Shown one piece after another: positions 54,550 through 63,801 of a stretch of DNA of 64,000 bases. How positions within the stretch are numbered: position 1 is the stretch's first letter; each line of letters opens with the position of its first letter. The position numbers and the translations under genes are program-made. This DNA is from Alloalcanivorax marinus (lineage in GTDB: Bacteria; Pseudomonadota; Gammaproteobacteria; Pseudomonadales; Alcanivoracaceae), in contig NZ_JAEKJB010000008.1 in assembly GCF_016785095.1 (NCBI RefSeq), positions 186,001-250,000 on the forward strand. Direction: 5' to 3'. The notes beneath the pieces were generated by a model. That model was not told the origin of the DNA, searched no databases, and saw only the letters and a program-made list of their open reading frames with translations.

Positions 54550-54650
54550 GGCGATTCACCCCGCCCGCGCGGGGGCCTCCATAACGGCAATCGGGGCGAC
54601 GCCAGGCGCCGCCCCGATTTTCACTTTACTCCGTTTTGGGTCATCGCGCG

Positions 54651-56447
54651 TCAGTGGGCGTGGGCCTGGCCGGCGCCCCGCGGTACACGGATATCCTCGA
54701 CGATGTGCTGGATTTCCTCCGGCGGCGCCGCGGTCACGCGGGACACCAGGAAAGCCACCAGGAAGTTGAGGATCATGCCCACGGTGCCAATGCCTTCCGG
54801 CGACACCCCGAACAGCCAGTGCTCGGCGCTGTTCAGCTCCGGCGACACGAACTTGAAGTACACGATGTAGGAGAAGGTGAAGATCAGGCCCACCGCCATG
54901 CCGGCGATCGCCCCTTCCTTGTTCATGCGACGGTAGAAGATGCCCATCAGAATCACCGGGAAGAAGCTGGCCGCGGCGAGCCCGAAGGCGAACGCCACCA
55001 CCTGGGCCACGAACCCGGGTGGATTGATCCCGAAGTAGCCGGCGATACAGATCGCCACGATGGCGGCCAGCCGGGCGGCCATCAACTCCTGCTTCTCGGT
55101 GATATCCGGCTTCAGGGTCTTCTTGAGCAAATCATGGGATACCGCCGATGAGATCACCAACAACAAGCCGGCCGCCGTGGACAGCGCCGCCGCCACGCCA
55201 CCGGCCGCCACCAGCGCGATCACCCAGGCCGGAAGATTGCCGATTTCCGGGTTGGCCAGCACGATGATGTCGCGGTCGATATAGACCTCGGATTTATTAT
55301 CAGTGGGGGCATTGGTGACCACCCGCTGGCCGAAATCACCGGCCGTCTGATTGCGATCACCGGCGAAGTTGGGCTTGCCCTGGAAGGGGTCGCCGGCGGC
55401 CATCTGCACGCGGCCGTCGCCGTTCTTGTCGAGCCAGCCGATCAGCCCGGAGTTCTCCCAGTTGTAGAACCACTCCGGCAGTTGCTCGTATTCGGCGTTG
55501 TTGACGGTCTCGATCAGGTTGGTGCGCGCGAACGCGCCCACCGCCGGCGCGGTGGTGTACAGCAGGGCGATGAAGAACAGTGCCCAGCCAGCGCTGATAC
55601 GAGCGTCACGTACCGTGGGCACGGTGAAGAAACGCACGATCACATGGGGCAGGCCGGCGGTGCCACACATCAGCGCCGCGGTGATGAAGAACACATCAAT
55701 GGTGCTCTTGCTACCGTCGGTGTAGGCGCCGAAGCCAAGATCCTGGACGATCTGATCAAGCCGTTCGAGCAGATACACGCCGGTGTCATTCCCGGCGGCA
55801 TCAAGCACCGTGGCACCAAACCCGGTTTGCGGCAGGACATGACCGGTCATCAGGATGGAAAGGAACACCGCCGGTACCAGGAAGGCGAAAATCAATACAC
55901 AGTACTGCGCCACCTGGGTATAGGTAATGCCCTTCATGCCACCCAGCACCGCGTAGAAAAACACGATCGCCATGCCGATGATCACGCCCAGGTTCACATC
56001 CACTTCCAGGAAGCGGGCGAACACGATACCGACACCGCGCATCTGCCCGGCCACGTAGGTGAACGACACGAAAATAACGCAGACCACCGCCACCGTGCGG
56101 GCGACGTTGGAGTAATAACGGTCACCGATGAAATCCGGCACCGTGAACTTGCCGAACTTACGCAGGTAAGGGGCCAACAACATCGCCAGCAGCACATAGC
56201 CACCGGTCCAGCCCATCAGATACACCGAGGCATCGTAGCCGGCATAGGCGATGATGCCCGCCATGGAAATGAACGAGGCCGCCGACATCCAGTCCGCCGC
56301 GGTAGCGGCACCGTTGGCGATCGGCGACACGCCACCGCCGGCGACATAAAAGTCCTTCGTGGACGCGGCCCGCGACCAGATCGCGATGCCGATATAGAGC
56401 GCGAACGACGCGCCCACGAAGATATAGGTGAGCAGTTGAACATCCAT
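54651..56447 (-). CDS. Sodium/solute symporter, VC_2705 subfamily (acetate-type)
   Basis: A 598-residue SSF transporter with about 13 helices. AGGGVSPIANGAATAADWMS and AGYDASVYLMGWTGGYVLLA near the N-terminus are typical of the VC_2705/ActP-like subfamily, which carries small monocarboxylates such as acetate. A large hydrophilic loop lies at about 320-400. Its small partner (DUF4212) precedes it by 19 bases, and this pair is a known two-gene unit. The CrbS/CrbR system nearby suggests acetate-linked control. Confidence 0.92.
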   Translation of the reverse strand: MDVQLLTYIFVGASFALYIGIAIWSRAASTKDFYVAGGGVSPIANGAATAADWMSAASFISMAGIIAYAGYDASVYLMGWTGGYVLLAMLLAPYLRKFGKFTVPDFIGDRYYSNVARTVAVVCVIFVSFTYVAGQMRGVGIVFARFLEVDVNLGVIIGMAIVFFYAVLGGMKGITYTQVAQYCVLIFAFLVPAVFLSILMTGHVLPQTGFGATVLDAAGNDTGVYLLERLDQIVQDLGFGAYTDGSKSTIDVFFITAALMCGTAGLPHVIVRFFTVPTVRDARISAGWALFFIALLYTTAPAVGAFARTNLIETVNNAEYEQLPEWFYNWENSGLIGWLDKNGDGRVQMAAGDPFQGKPNFAGDRNQTAGDFGQRVVTNAPTDNKSEVYIDRDIIVLANPEIGNLPAWVIALVAAGGVAAALSTAAGLLLVISSAVSHDLLKKTLKPDITEKQELMAARLAAIVAICIAGYFGINPPGFVAQVVAFAFGLAAASFFPVILMGIFYRRMNKEGAIAGMAVGLIFTFSYIVYFKFVSPELNSAEHWLFGVSPEGIGTVGMILNFLVAFLVSRVTAAPPEEIQHIVEDIRVPRGAGQAHAH

Positions 56448-56466
56448 TTTTCCGGTCCTCTTGTTA

Positions 56467-56724
56467 TTACTCTTCGTGGACGTCGAATTTGCGATCCAGT
56501 TTGTTCATCGAGCGCGCATACATGATGATCAGCGCCAGGAACACATAGATCGAGCCTTGTTGTGCGAACCAGAAACCCAGCTTGAAACCGAAAAACTGAA
56601 TGTTGTTGAGCACATCGGCGAGCAGAATGCCGCAGCCATAGGACACGACGAACCACACGACCAGATAACTCAGGATCAACTTCACGTTGGCGGCCCAGTA
56701 GGCGCGGGCGTTTTCTTCTCTCAT
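56467..56724 (-). CDS. DUF4212 small membrane subunit of the symporter
   Basis: An 85-residue protein with two membrane helices (LILSYLVVWFVVSYGCGILLA and GSIYVFLALIIMYARSM, each read here in part), the conserved FKLGFWFAQQGS stretch between them, and a C-terminal KLDRKFDVHE. It is the small partner of VC_2705-type symporters. ATG 56724 is used. The promoter for the symporter cluster should lie in 56725-56887, where no clear box was identified. Confidence 0.9.
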   Translation of the reverse strand: MREENARAYWAANVKLILSYLVVWFVVSYGCGILLADVLNNIQFFGFKLGFWFAQQGSIYVFLALIIMYARSMNKLDRKFDVHEE

Positions 56725-56875
56725 TGGTTTACCCCTCTGCGTACTGACGGTAAAACTCTTGCTGCCAGGAAGACTAAACAAAGGGGTGGGTCGCCACAGT
56801 ATGACTTTAGTCGAAGGCCCGGCTGACGCGGGCTCCAGCCCGGCGGAGGTTCGACGAAGGTCGAAGGCGGCAACG

Positions 56876-56897
56876 GCAGGAGCGGCTTCAGGCCGTG
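56876..56897. repeat. REP half-element overlapping the dusC 3' end
   Basis: GCAGGAGCGGCTTCAGGCCG matches the REP consensus for most of its length and includes the dusC stop codon. Confidence 0.6.
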
Positions 56898-57817
56898 CGG
56901 TGAAGGGTCGCCACCAGGGGGCGAATGCGGGTTTCCCGCTTAACGCTCTGCAACAGCGCCGCCGCCTCCGGCCAGCGGCGGCGAGAATAACTGAGCCATT
57001 GTTTCACGCGGCCGCACAGCTGCGGCTCGGTGCCGGTATCGAAAATCGACTCGCCGAAATCCCCCAGCACCGCCAGCACCTCGGGCCAGCTCGCCGGGGC
57101 ACCGCCGCGCACTGCTCGCACCAGCAAAGGATCGGCCACCGCGCCCCGGCCCAGCATCAGGTCCGGGCAACCACTTTCGCGCTGGCAGCGACGCGCATCC
57201 TCGACATTCCAGATTTCACCGTTGGCGATCACCGGCAGGGACACCGCCTCGCGGATCGCGCCGATGCGATCCCAATAAGCCGGCGGTCGGTATCCCTGAC
57301 GCTTGGTGCGTCCGTGCACGGTGAGCCAGGCGGCGCCGGCGTCCTCCACGGCCCGCGCATTATCCAGGGCACGGGCATCATCGGCGTTGCCAAGACGCAT
57401 CTTCACCGATACCGGAACGGGCTCCGGCACCGCCCGCCGCACCGCCGCCGTCACCGCGTGCACCAGCTCCGGCTCATCCAGCAGTACCGCGCCGCCGCGA
57501 TGGCGGTTCACGGTCTTCGCCGGGCAACCGAAGTTCAGGTCAATGGCCGGCGCTCCCAGTTCCACGGCGCGCGTCGCATTGTCGGCCATACAGGCCGGGT
57601 CGGACCCCAACAGCTGCAGATGCACCGGCGTACCGGCCCGGGTACGCGCGCCATCGCGCAATTCCGGGCACCAGCGATAAAAGACCCGTGGCGGCAACAG
57701 CATGCCGCTGACGCGCACGAATTCGCTGACGCACCAGTCGTAATGGCCAACATCGGTGAGCGCCCGGCGTACCCAATAGTCCGCCAGGCCCTCCATGGGG
57801 GCGAGGATCAGTTTCAT
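56888..57817 (-). CDS. dusC: tRNA-dihydrouridine synthase C
   Basis: A 309-residue flavoenzyme that reduces uridine in tRNA (position 16 in E. coli DusC). MKLILAPMEGLADYWVRR, the catalytic Cys98 in NFGCPAKTVNRHRGGA, VKMRLG and VHGRTKRQGY are visible, followed by VIANGEIWNV and MLGRGAVADP. A family-typical C-terminal helical domain follows. The gene is on its own on the minus strand; its stop lies in a REP half-element. Confidence 0.93.
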   Translation of the reverse strand: MKLILAPMEGLADYWVRRALTDVGHYDWCVSEFVRVSGMLLPPRVFYRWCPELRDGARTRAGTPVHLQLLGSDPACMADNATRAVELGAPAIDLNFGCPAKTVNRHRGGAVLLDEPELVHAVTAAVRRAVPEPVPVSVKMRLGNADDARALDNARAVEDAGAAWLTVHGRTKRQGYRPPAYWDRIGAIREAVSLPVIANGEIWNVEDARRCQRESGCPDLMLGRGAVADPLLVRAVRGGAPASWPEVLAVLGDFGESIFDTGTEPQLCGRVKQWLSYSRRRWPEAAALLQSVKRETRIRPLVATLHRTA

Positions 57818-58006
57818 GGGCGCGGAGTATAACAGCGTGGCGGTGCCGGCGAGGGACCCCGCCCGTATCGCAAGCGAAACGCCATAGATTAAAGGAGATC
57901 AGAGGAAGAAGCCGCTTGCGACCACCGGGCGGGCATTTCACTATAGGAGCCGGCGCTCCCCGGCGGAAGGCCATGGTTAGACCCTTTTGGAATGAGGATT
58001 GTCCCC

Positions 58007-58408
58007 ATGAGTACCCATGAAGGAGGCTGCTTGTGCGGCCAGGTGCGCTACCGCATCCAGGGCCCGTTTCATCAATTCCATCTGTGCCATTGCTCGCGCT
58101 GCCGCCGTTTCAGCGGCACCGCCCATGCCGCCAATCTGATGGCGCCGGCCAGCCACCTGGAGTGGCTCGCCGGCGAGGATTCGGTGCGCCGCTACGATCT
58201 GCCGGGAACCCGATTCTCCCGGGCCTTCTGCCAGCTATGTGGCGGCATGGTGCCCCACACCCGCGACGATCTGGCCATCGTCCCCGCCGGCGGCCTGGAC
58301 CGGGACCCCGGCCAGGACCCGGACGACCACATCTTCTGGGACGATCGGGCCGGCTGGTATGAGCCGGGGCTTGGAGCTAAGAAGTACTCACAAACCCCCA
58401 ACACCTGA
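58007..58408 (+). CDS. GFA-family (glutathione-dependent formaldehyde-activating enzyme-like) protein
   Basis: A 133-residue zinc-type GFA/CENP-V fold protein. Conserved Cys residues lie at 8 and 10 (GGCLCGQVRY), 27, 29 and 32 (CHCSRC), and 75 and 78 (FCQLCGG). Most members have no proven activity; the name comes from a Paracoccus enzyme. A longer frame starts at 57992, but ATG 58007 is the natural start. Confidence 0.88.
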   Translation: MSTHEGGCLCGQVRYRIQGPFHQFHLCHCSRCRRFSGTAHAANLMAPASHLEWLAGEDSVRRYDLPGTRFSRAFCQLCGGMVPHTRDDLAIVPAGGLDRDPGQDPDDHIFWDDRAGWYEPGLGAKKYSQTPNT

Positions 58409-58498
58409 AAACCAGGCCACCCCGGGTCGGGCGCTGGCCCGGATTGACCCCTCCGCGGCGCTACAGTAGTGTTGCGCCGCGTTCAGAGAGAGAGACTC

Positions 58499-58735
58499 AT
58501 GGCCAACAAAGCCCCGCAATTGGAAGAAGCCCTGGACAGCCTGGAAGCCCTGGTGGAGCGGATGGAATCCGGTGAACTCACCCTGGAGGAATCCCTGCAA
58601 GCCTTCGAACAGGGCGTCAAGCTCACCCGGGAATGCCAGCAGGCCCTGACCCAGGCCGAGCAGAAGGTACGGATCCTGCTTGATCAGGACCCGGAAGGGG
58701 AACCCGCCCCGTTCGAAAACCGCGATGACGCCTGA
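58499..58735 (+). CDS. xseB: Exodeoxyribonuclease VII small subunit
   Basis: A 78-residue helical protein with [20 protein letters not shown] and [19 protein letters not shown], the XseB hallmark. It partners XseA to degrade single-stranded DNA. ATG 58499 has AGAGAGAG upstream. It overlaps ispA by 11 bases, in the classical xseB-ispA-dxs order. Confidence 0.95.
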   Translation: MANKAPQLEEALDSLEALVERMESGELTLEESLQAFEQGVKLTRECQQALTQAEQKVRILLDQDPEGEPAPFENRDDA

Positions 58736-59627
58736 CTTGAACCATTTCGACGACTTTGCCGAGGACAGCCGCGCCCGGCTTGAAAACGCCCTGCGCCACC
58801 TCCTGCCCGACCCCGCCAACAGCGCCAGCCCGCGCCTCGCAGAGGCAATGCGCTACGCCGCCCTGGCCGGCGGCAAGCGAATCCGTCCGATGCTGGTGTA
58901 CGCCGCCTGCCGCCTGGCCGGCGGCGACACGGACCAGGCCGACGTGGCGGCGGTGGCGGTGGAATCGATCCACGCCTATTCCCTGGTCCACGACGACCTG
59001 CCAGCCATGGACGACGACGACCTGCGCCGGGGCCAGCCCACCTGCCACCGGGCCTTCGACGAGGCCACCGCGATCCTGGCCGGCGACACCCTGCTCACCC
59101 TGGCCTTCGAGCTGCTCAGCGACGCCGGTGATTACTCCGACGCCGCCCGGGTCGCCATGTCACGGGTGCTGTGCCGCGCCGCCGGCGGCGCCGGCATGGC
59201 CGCCGGCCAGATGCTGGACATGGCCGCCCACGGCCAGCTGCAGGACGTGAGCGCCCTGGAGCGCATGCATTACCTGAAGACCGGTCGCCTGATCACCGCC
59301 AGTCTGCTGCTTGGCTACCACGCCGCGGAACGGCCGGACCCGGCTTTGGAAAGCGCGTTGGTCGCCTTTGGTGACGCCATCGGGCTGGCGTTCCAGATTC
59401 AGGACGACATTCTCGATGTCACCGCCGACACCGACCAGTTGGGCAAACCCAGCAAGTCGGATGAAAAACACGGTAAAAGCACTTTCCCGGCGCTGCTCGG
59501 CCTGGAGGCCAGCCGCCAGCGCGCCCAGACTCTGTGCGATCAGGCCCGGCGGGCGCTGGAGGGCTACGGCGAAGCCGCCCGCCCATTGCAACAATTGGCG
59601 CACTACATCGTGCAACGCACCCACTGA
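58725..59627 (+). CDS. ispA: Farnesyl diphosphate synthase (geranyltranstransferase)
   Basis: A 300-residue prenyltransferase that elongates isoprenoid diphosphates to C15. First Asp-rich motif: Asp90-Asp91-x(4)-Asp96 in [11 protein letters not shown]; second: FQIQDDILD near residue 226. GGKRIRP at 49-55 is the substrate-binding loop. The ATG lies inside xseB. dxs follows after 102 bases. Confidence 0.95.
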   Translation: MTPDLNHFDDFAEDSRARLENALRHLLPDPANSASPRLAEAMRYAALAGGKRIRPMLVYAACRLAGGDTDQADVAAVAVESIHAYSLVHDDLPAMDDDDLRRGQPTCHRAFDEATAILAGDTLLTLAFELLSDAGDYSDAARVAMSRVLCRAAGGAGMAAGQMLDMAAHGQLQDVSALERMHYLKTGRLITASLLLGYHAAERPDPALESALVAFGDAIGLAFQIQDDILDVTADTDQLGKPSKSDEKHGKSTFPALLGLEASRQRAQTLCDQARRALEGYGEAARPLQQLAHYIVQRTH

Positions 59628-59729
59628 CCCCGGCGCCCGGCAAAGGGGTCGGTCGGCACCCCTGACGGGGACCCGCTCCGACCGTTATAATCGATGCCTT
59701 CGCCGCCGACTGAATCAGGCTCGATATCC

Positions 59730-61655
59730 ATGCCAAAAACGTTCACCGACATTCCGCTGACCCGCCCGCGCACGCCCCTTCTGGACGATGTCCTGGCGCC
59801 GGCGGACCTGCGCCGCCTTCCCGAGGCGGAGCTGGAACGGCTGGCCGACGAGCTGCGCGCCTACCTGCTCTACGCGGTGGGCCGCAGTGGCGGCCACTTC
59901 GGCGCCGGCCTGGGCGTGGTGGAACTGACGGTGGCGCTGCACTATCTGTTCGACACCCCCCACGACCGGCTGGTGTGGGACGTGGGCCACCAGTGCTACC
60001 CGCACAAGATCCTCACTGGCCGTCGCGACGACCTGCTCAAGGTGCGCCAGCAGGATGGCCCGTCCGGTTTCCCCAACCGCGCTGAATCCGAGTACGACAC
60101 CTTTGGCGTGGGCCATTCCTCCACCTCCATCAGCGCCGCCCTGGGCATGGCCCTGGGCGCCGAGAACGCCGGCGAGAAACGCCGCACGGTGGCGGTGATC
60201 GGCGACGGCGCGATGACCGCCGGCCAGGCCTTCGAGGCGCTCAGCCACGCCGCCCACACCCGCGCCAACCTGCTGGTGGTGCTCAACGACAACACCATGT
60301 CCATCGGCCACAACGTGGGCGGGCTGGCCAACTACTTCGCCCGCATCTGGGCCTCCAAGACCTACATCGCCCTGCGCGAGGGCGGCAAGAAGGTGCTCTC
60401 GGCCATGCCGGCGGCCTGGGACTTCGTGCGCCGCACCGAGGAGAGCATGAAGAACATGGTGAGCCCGGACATGCTGTTCGAGGCCATCGGCTTCAATTAC
60501 ATCGGCCCCATCGACGGCCATGATCTCGATGAACTGACCGCCACCCTGGCCACCATGCGTGACCTGGAAGGTCCGCAGTTGCTGCATGTGTACACCACCA
60601 AGGGCAAGGGTTTCGGCCCCGCCGAGGCGGACCCGGTGGGCTACCACGCGATCAACAAGATCGAGCCCAAGCCCAAGGTGACGCCGGCCAAGCCGGCGGC
60701 CCCGGCCGCGGGCCCCAAGTACCAGCAGGTGTTCGGCGACTGGCTGTGCGATCTGGCCGAGCGCGACCAGCGCCTGATCGGCATCACCCCGGCCATGTGC
60801 GAGGGTTCGGGCATGGTCGATTTCGCGCGCCGCTTTCCGGACCGCTACCATGACGTGGCGATTTGCGAGCAGCACGCGGTGACCCTGGCCGGCGGCATGG
60901 CCTGCGAGGGCCGTAAGCCGGTGGTGGCGATCTATTCCACCTTCCTGCAGCGCGCCTACGATCAGTTGATCCACGACGTGGCGCTGCAGAACCTGGACGT
61001 GACCTTCGGCCTGGACCGGGCCGGCCTGGTGGGCGAGGACGGCGCCACCCACGGCGGCGTGTTCGATCTCGCCTACCTGCGCACCGTGCCCAACATGATC
61101 GTGGCGGCGCCTTCCGACGAGAACGAGTGCCGGCAACTGCTTTACACCGCCTGGCTGCACCAGGGTCCGGCGGCGGTGCGTTACCCCCGTGGCACCGGCC
61201 CTGGCGCCACCATCCAGCGAGAAATGACGCCACTGCCCATTGGCAAGAGCCGCACCCTGCGCCAGGGCAAGGGCCCGGTCGCCCTGCTTGCCTTCGGCGC
61301 CCTGGTGCCGGCGGCTCTGAAGGCGGCGGAAAAGCTGGACGCCACCGTTATCGATATGCGCTGGGTGAAACCCCTGGACCGGGAGGCGGTGCTGGACGCC
61401 GCCGGCCAGCACGGCCTGCTGGTCACCCTGGAAGATCACCAGCGCATGGGCGGCGCCGGCTCGGCGGTGAACGAGCTGGTGCTGGAAGAAGGCCTGGCGG
61501 TACCGGTGCTTAACCTGGGGCTGCCGGACCACTTCATCCACCACGGCAAGCGCGAGGATCTGTTGGCGCAGCACGGCCTGGACGCCGACGGCATCGAGGC
61601 CAGCGTACGCGAGCGTCTCAAGCGCCTGGACACCGCCCTGCCCCACCGGGCCTGA
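59730..61655 (+). CDS. dxs: 1-deoxy-D-xylulose-5-phosphate synthase
   Basis: A 641-residue TPP enzyme, first step of the MEP pathway: pyruvate + glyceraldehyde-3-P. Marks are [14 protein letters not shown], the TPP motif [27 protein letters not shown], the catalytic [13 protein letters not shown] and the C-terminal transketolase-like domain. ATG 59730. It ends 14 bases before a REP pair. Confidence 0.97.
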   Translation: MPKTFTDIPLTRPRTPLLDDVLAPADLRRLPEAELERLADELRAYLLYAVGRSGGHFGAGLGVVELTVALHYLFDTPHDRLVWDVGHQCYPHKILTGRRDDLLKVRQQDGPSGFPNRAESEYDTFGVGHSSTSISAALGMALGAENAGEKRRTVAVIGDGAMTAGQAFEALSHAAHTRANLLVVLNDNTMSIGHNVGGLANYFARIWASKTYIALREGGKKVLSAMPAAWDFVRRTEESMKNMVSPDMLFEAIGFNYIGPIDGHDLDELTATLATMRDLEGPQLLHVYTTKGKGFGPAEADPVGYHAINKIEPKPKVTPAKPAAPAAGPKYQQVFGDWLCDLAERDQRLIGITPAMCEGSGMVDFARRFPDRYHDVAICEQHAVTLAGGMACEGRKPVVAIYSTFLQRAYDQLIHDVALQNLDVTFGLDRAGLVGEDGATHGGVFDLAYLRTVPNMIVAAPSDENECRQLLYTAWLHQGPAAVRYPRGTGPGATIQREMTPLPIGKSRTLRQGKGPVALLAFGALVPAALKAAEKLDATVIDMRWVKPLDREAVLDAAGQHGLLVTLEDHQRMGGAGSAVNELVLEEGLAVPVLNLGLPDHFIHHGKREDLLAQHGLDADGIEASVRERLKRLDTALPHRA

Positions 61656-61669
61656 ACCCGGCCCTGTCT

Positions 61670-61745
61670 GTAGGAGCGGCCGGGCGGCGTTCCGCTTCAG
61701 TCGCGATCAACCGGTGCGGCCATCGTGGCTAAAGCCGCTCCTACG
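61670..61745. repeat. REP pair overlapping the 3' end of pgpA
   Basis: GTAGGAGCGGCCGGGCGGCG at 61670 is a REP arm carrying a 15-base insert; the opposing arm GCTAAAGCCGCTCCTAC ends at 61744. The spacer GATCAACCGGTGCGGCCATC is shared with the pair at 62281-62340. The last codons and stop of pgpA lie within it. Confidence 0.88.
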
Positions 61746-62182
61746 GCGGAAAGCACCACCAGAGCCAGGGCGCCGGCCACCAGGTCGTCCAGCACGATCC
61801 CCAGGCCACCGTTCAGGTGCAGGTCCGCCCAGCCCACCGGCCCCGGCTTGAGCACATCGAAAAATCGGAACACGGCGAACCCCGCCAGCCCCCAGACCGG
61901 GCGCCGGGGCACCACCGCCAGGGCCAGCAACAATCCACCCAGTTCATCCCAGACCACCGAGCCCGCGTCATGGATGCCCAGCGCCTGGGAGGCCAGCCCG
62001 CAAAGCGGCACACCGGCCGCCGCCACCACCAGCACCACCAACAGATAGCGAGACCGAGGCAGCCGCGCCAGCGGCCACCAGAGCAGCAGAAACAGCAACG
62101 AGGCCAGCGTGCCCGGCGCCCAGGGGGAAAGACCGGCGCCCAGGCCCTGGGCCAGCAGGACGAGAAAGGATTCCGGATGCAT
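61697..62182 (-). CDS. pgpA: Phosphatidylglycerophosphatase A
   Basis: A 161-residue membrane phosphatase that makes phosphatidylglycerol. GAGLSPWAPGTLASL, WDELGGLLLALAVVP and FRFFDVLKPGPVGWAD are the family motifs, with conserved Asp residues and LNGGLGIVLDDLVAGA. The final about 16 residues (VGAALATMAAPVDRD) and the stop are encoded by a REP palindrome, so the C-terminus is altered relative to homologues. It is the last gene of the nusB-thiL-pgpA group. Confidence 0.93.
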   Translation of the reverse strand: MHPESFLVLLAQGLGAGLSPWAPGTLASLLFLLLWWPLARLPRSRYLLVVLVVAAAGVPLCGLASQALGIHDAGSVVWDELGGLLLALAVVPRRPVWGLAGFAVFRFFDVLKPGPVGWADLHLNGGLGIVLDDLVAGALALVVLSAVGAALATMAAPVDRD

Positions 62183-62215
62183 AGGGCGTTTCCTTGGTTG
62201 GATTCCGTGCGGCTG

Positions 62216-62340
62216 TTGCAGGAGCGACTGGGCGGCAATCCGCTTTAGCCGCGATGGCCGCCGTAACGCTCCTCTCCTCTGTAGGAGCGGCTTTAGCCGC
62301 GATCAACCGGTGCGGCCATCGCGGCTAAAGCCGCTCCTAC
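62216..62340. repeat. REP cluster between pgpA and thiL
   Basis: A degenerate element at 62216-62272 (GCAGGAGCGACTGGGCGGCA with the same insert as at 61670) is followed by a perfect pair at 62281-62340, GTAGGAGCGGCTTTAGCCGC and its inverse. Spacer and right arm of the latter repeat those of the pair at 61670-61745. Confidence 0.88.
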
Positions 62341-62360
62341 ACAACAATGCCGCGGCGTTC

Positions 62361-63281
62361 CTACGGGAAATGGCGCCAGCCGGGGGCGTCGGCGGGGCGC
62401 TCGGCGCCGTCCGCGTCGCGCAGGCGCACCGGGCCGGGGCCGGTGACGCGGCCGATAGCATGGGTGCCCTCCGGCAAGGGCTCGTCGGCGGGCCAGGTGA
62501 ACAGCAGACGGTAATCGTCGCCGCCGGACAACTGCAGCGCCAGGCGGTCGGCCAAATCCAGGGCGGCCAGCTCGTCGTTCACCGGCAGGGCCGCGGTGTC
62601 GATCACCGCGCCCAGGCCGCCGCTGGCCTTGAGCATATGACCCAGATCCTGGAGCAGGCCGTCGGAGATGTCGATGCAGGCCCCGGCCCGACCGGCCAGC
62701 CGCTGTCCCAAGGTGAGATCCAGATCCGGGGCGGCGAAATGGCGAGCGCTGGCGCTGTCCCGTTGGCCGGCTTGCCAGTGGCGCAGCCCCAGGCCTCCGA
62801 GGCCGGGCACGCCGCCCACCGCCAGAAGCTGGCCAGGCAGCGCGCCGTCGCGGCGCAACACCCGGTCGGCGCGCACCGCGCCGGTGGCCTGGATCGCCAC
62901 GCTCAGCGGGCCGCGGGTCATGTCGCCACCGACCAGGTCGATGCCGGCCCGGTCCGCCAGGGCGAACATCCCCCGGCTGAACTCCGCCAGCCAGGCTTCG
63001 TCCACCTCGGGCAGGGTCAACGACAACAGGAACCAGAGCGGGCGGGCACCCATGGCGTACAGGTCGGAAAGATTCACCGCCAGGCAGCGGTGGCCGGTCT
63101 CGAAGGGGGGCAGGTCGTCGGGAAAATGGCGGCCGGCGATGCTGGTATCCAGGGTCATCACCAGCTGTTCGCCGGCGGGCGGAGCCAGCAGGGCGGCGTC
63201 GTCGCCGGGCCCCAGCAGCACGCCCTCGCCGCCCGGGCCGGGGCGGCGAAAGTATCGTTCGATCAGGGAGAATTCATCCAT
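62361..63281 (-). CDS. thiL: Thiamine-monophosphate kinase
   Basis: A 306-residue kinase that makes thiamine diphosphate. DEFSLIERYF at the start, LLGPGDDAALL, MTLDTSIAGRHFP, AVNLSDLYAMGARP, LVGGDMTRG and IDISDGLLQDLGHML are the family blocks. It starts at ATG 63281, 19 bases after nusB, in the classical ribH-nusB-thiL-pgpA order. Confidence 0.95.
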   Translation of the reverse strand: MDEFSLIERYFRRPGPGGEGVLLGPGDDAALLAPPAGEQLVMTLDTSIAGRHFPDDLPPFETGHRCLAVNLSDLYAMGARPLWFLLSLTLPEVDEAWLAEFSRGMFALADRAGIDLVGGDMTRGPLSVAIQATGAVRADRVLRRDGALPGQLLAVGGVPGLGGLGLRHWQAGQRDSASARHFAAPDLDLTLGQRLAGRAGACIDISDGLLQDLGHMLKASGGLGAVIDTAALPVNDELAALDLADRLALQLSGGDDYRLLFTWPADEPLPEGTHAIGRVTGPGPVRLRDADGAERPADAPGWRHFP

Positions 63282-63300
63282 GGCCCGCCTCCCGGTCGGT

Positions 63301-63801
63301 TCAGGCGTCGCCGCCCTCTTGGCCGTCGTTGTCCGCCTGGCCATCGTTGCCCGGCTCGCGGCGACGGTGGGCGGTTTCCGCCGAGCGCAGCCGCCGCGCC
63401 AGCTTGTCGAGCACGCCATTGACGTATTTGAAGGAGTCCTCGGCACCGAACACCTTGGCCAGTTCGATGCCCTCGTTGATCACCACCCGGTAGGGTACGT
63501 CCAGACGCTCCTTGAGCTCGAAGGCACCGATCCGAAGCAACGCTTTCTCCACCTGGGACAACTCCTCCACCCGGCGGTCCAGGAAGGGCCGCAACGCCTC
63601 ATCCAGCTCGCCGACCCGAGCCGGCACGCCGTGCAGCAGATCATGGAAATAGGTTCGATCCACCTTTTCCATGTCGTTGCTGGCCAGGAACTGCGCCTCG
63701 ATGTCGCTCAGCGCGCTGCCGGCCAGTTGCCACTGGTAGAGCGCCTGCAGAGCGTAACGGCGAGCCTTGCGGCGCGCGCTGGGGGAAGACGGAACGGTCA
63801 T
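63301..63801 (-). CDS. nusB: Transcription antitermination factor NusB
   Basis: A 166-residue all-helical protein that binds boxA RNA with NusE during rRNA transcription. [31 protein letters not shown] and [31 protein letters not shown] are diagnostic. A charged tail of about 25 residues ([19 protein letters not shown]) extends beyond the family. ATG 63801 overlaps the stop of ribH (ATGA). Confidence 0.96.
   Translation of the reverse strand: MTVPSSPSARRKARRYALQALYQWQLAGSALSDIEAQFLASNDMEKVDRTYFHDLLHGVPARVGELDEALRPFLDRRVEELSQVEKALLRIGAFELKERLDVPYRVVINEGIELAKVFGAEDSFKYVNGVLDKLARRLRSAETAHRRREPGNDGQADNDGQEGGDA

Noticed and set aside
54570..54620. GC hairpin (AATCGGGGCG / CGCCCCGATT) after the symporter gene
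   Set aside because: The T-rich side is on the plus strand whereas the transcripts run on the minus strand; it may only slow transcription, so it is not listed as a terminator.
59715..61646. Very long minus-strand frame (over 600 codons) opposite dxs
   Set aside because: It is the antisense shadow of a confident dxs gene; its translation is His/Gly/Val/Gln-rich with no domain. Similar shadows opposite the two acyl-CoA dehydrogenases (8123-9763, 10378-12177), the TonB receptor (35124-37004) and crbS (49812-51872) were rejected for the same reason.
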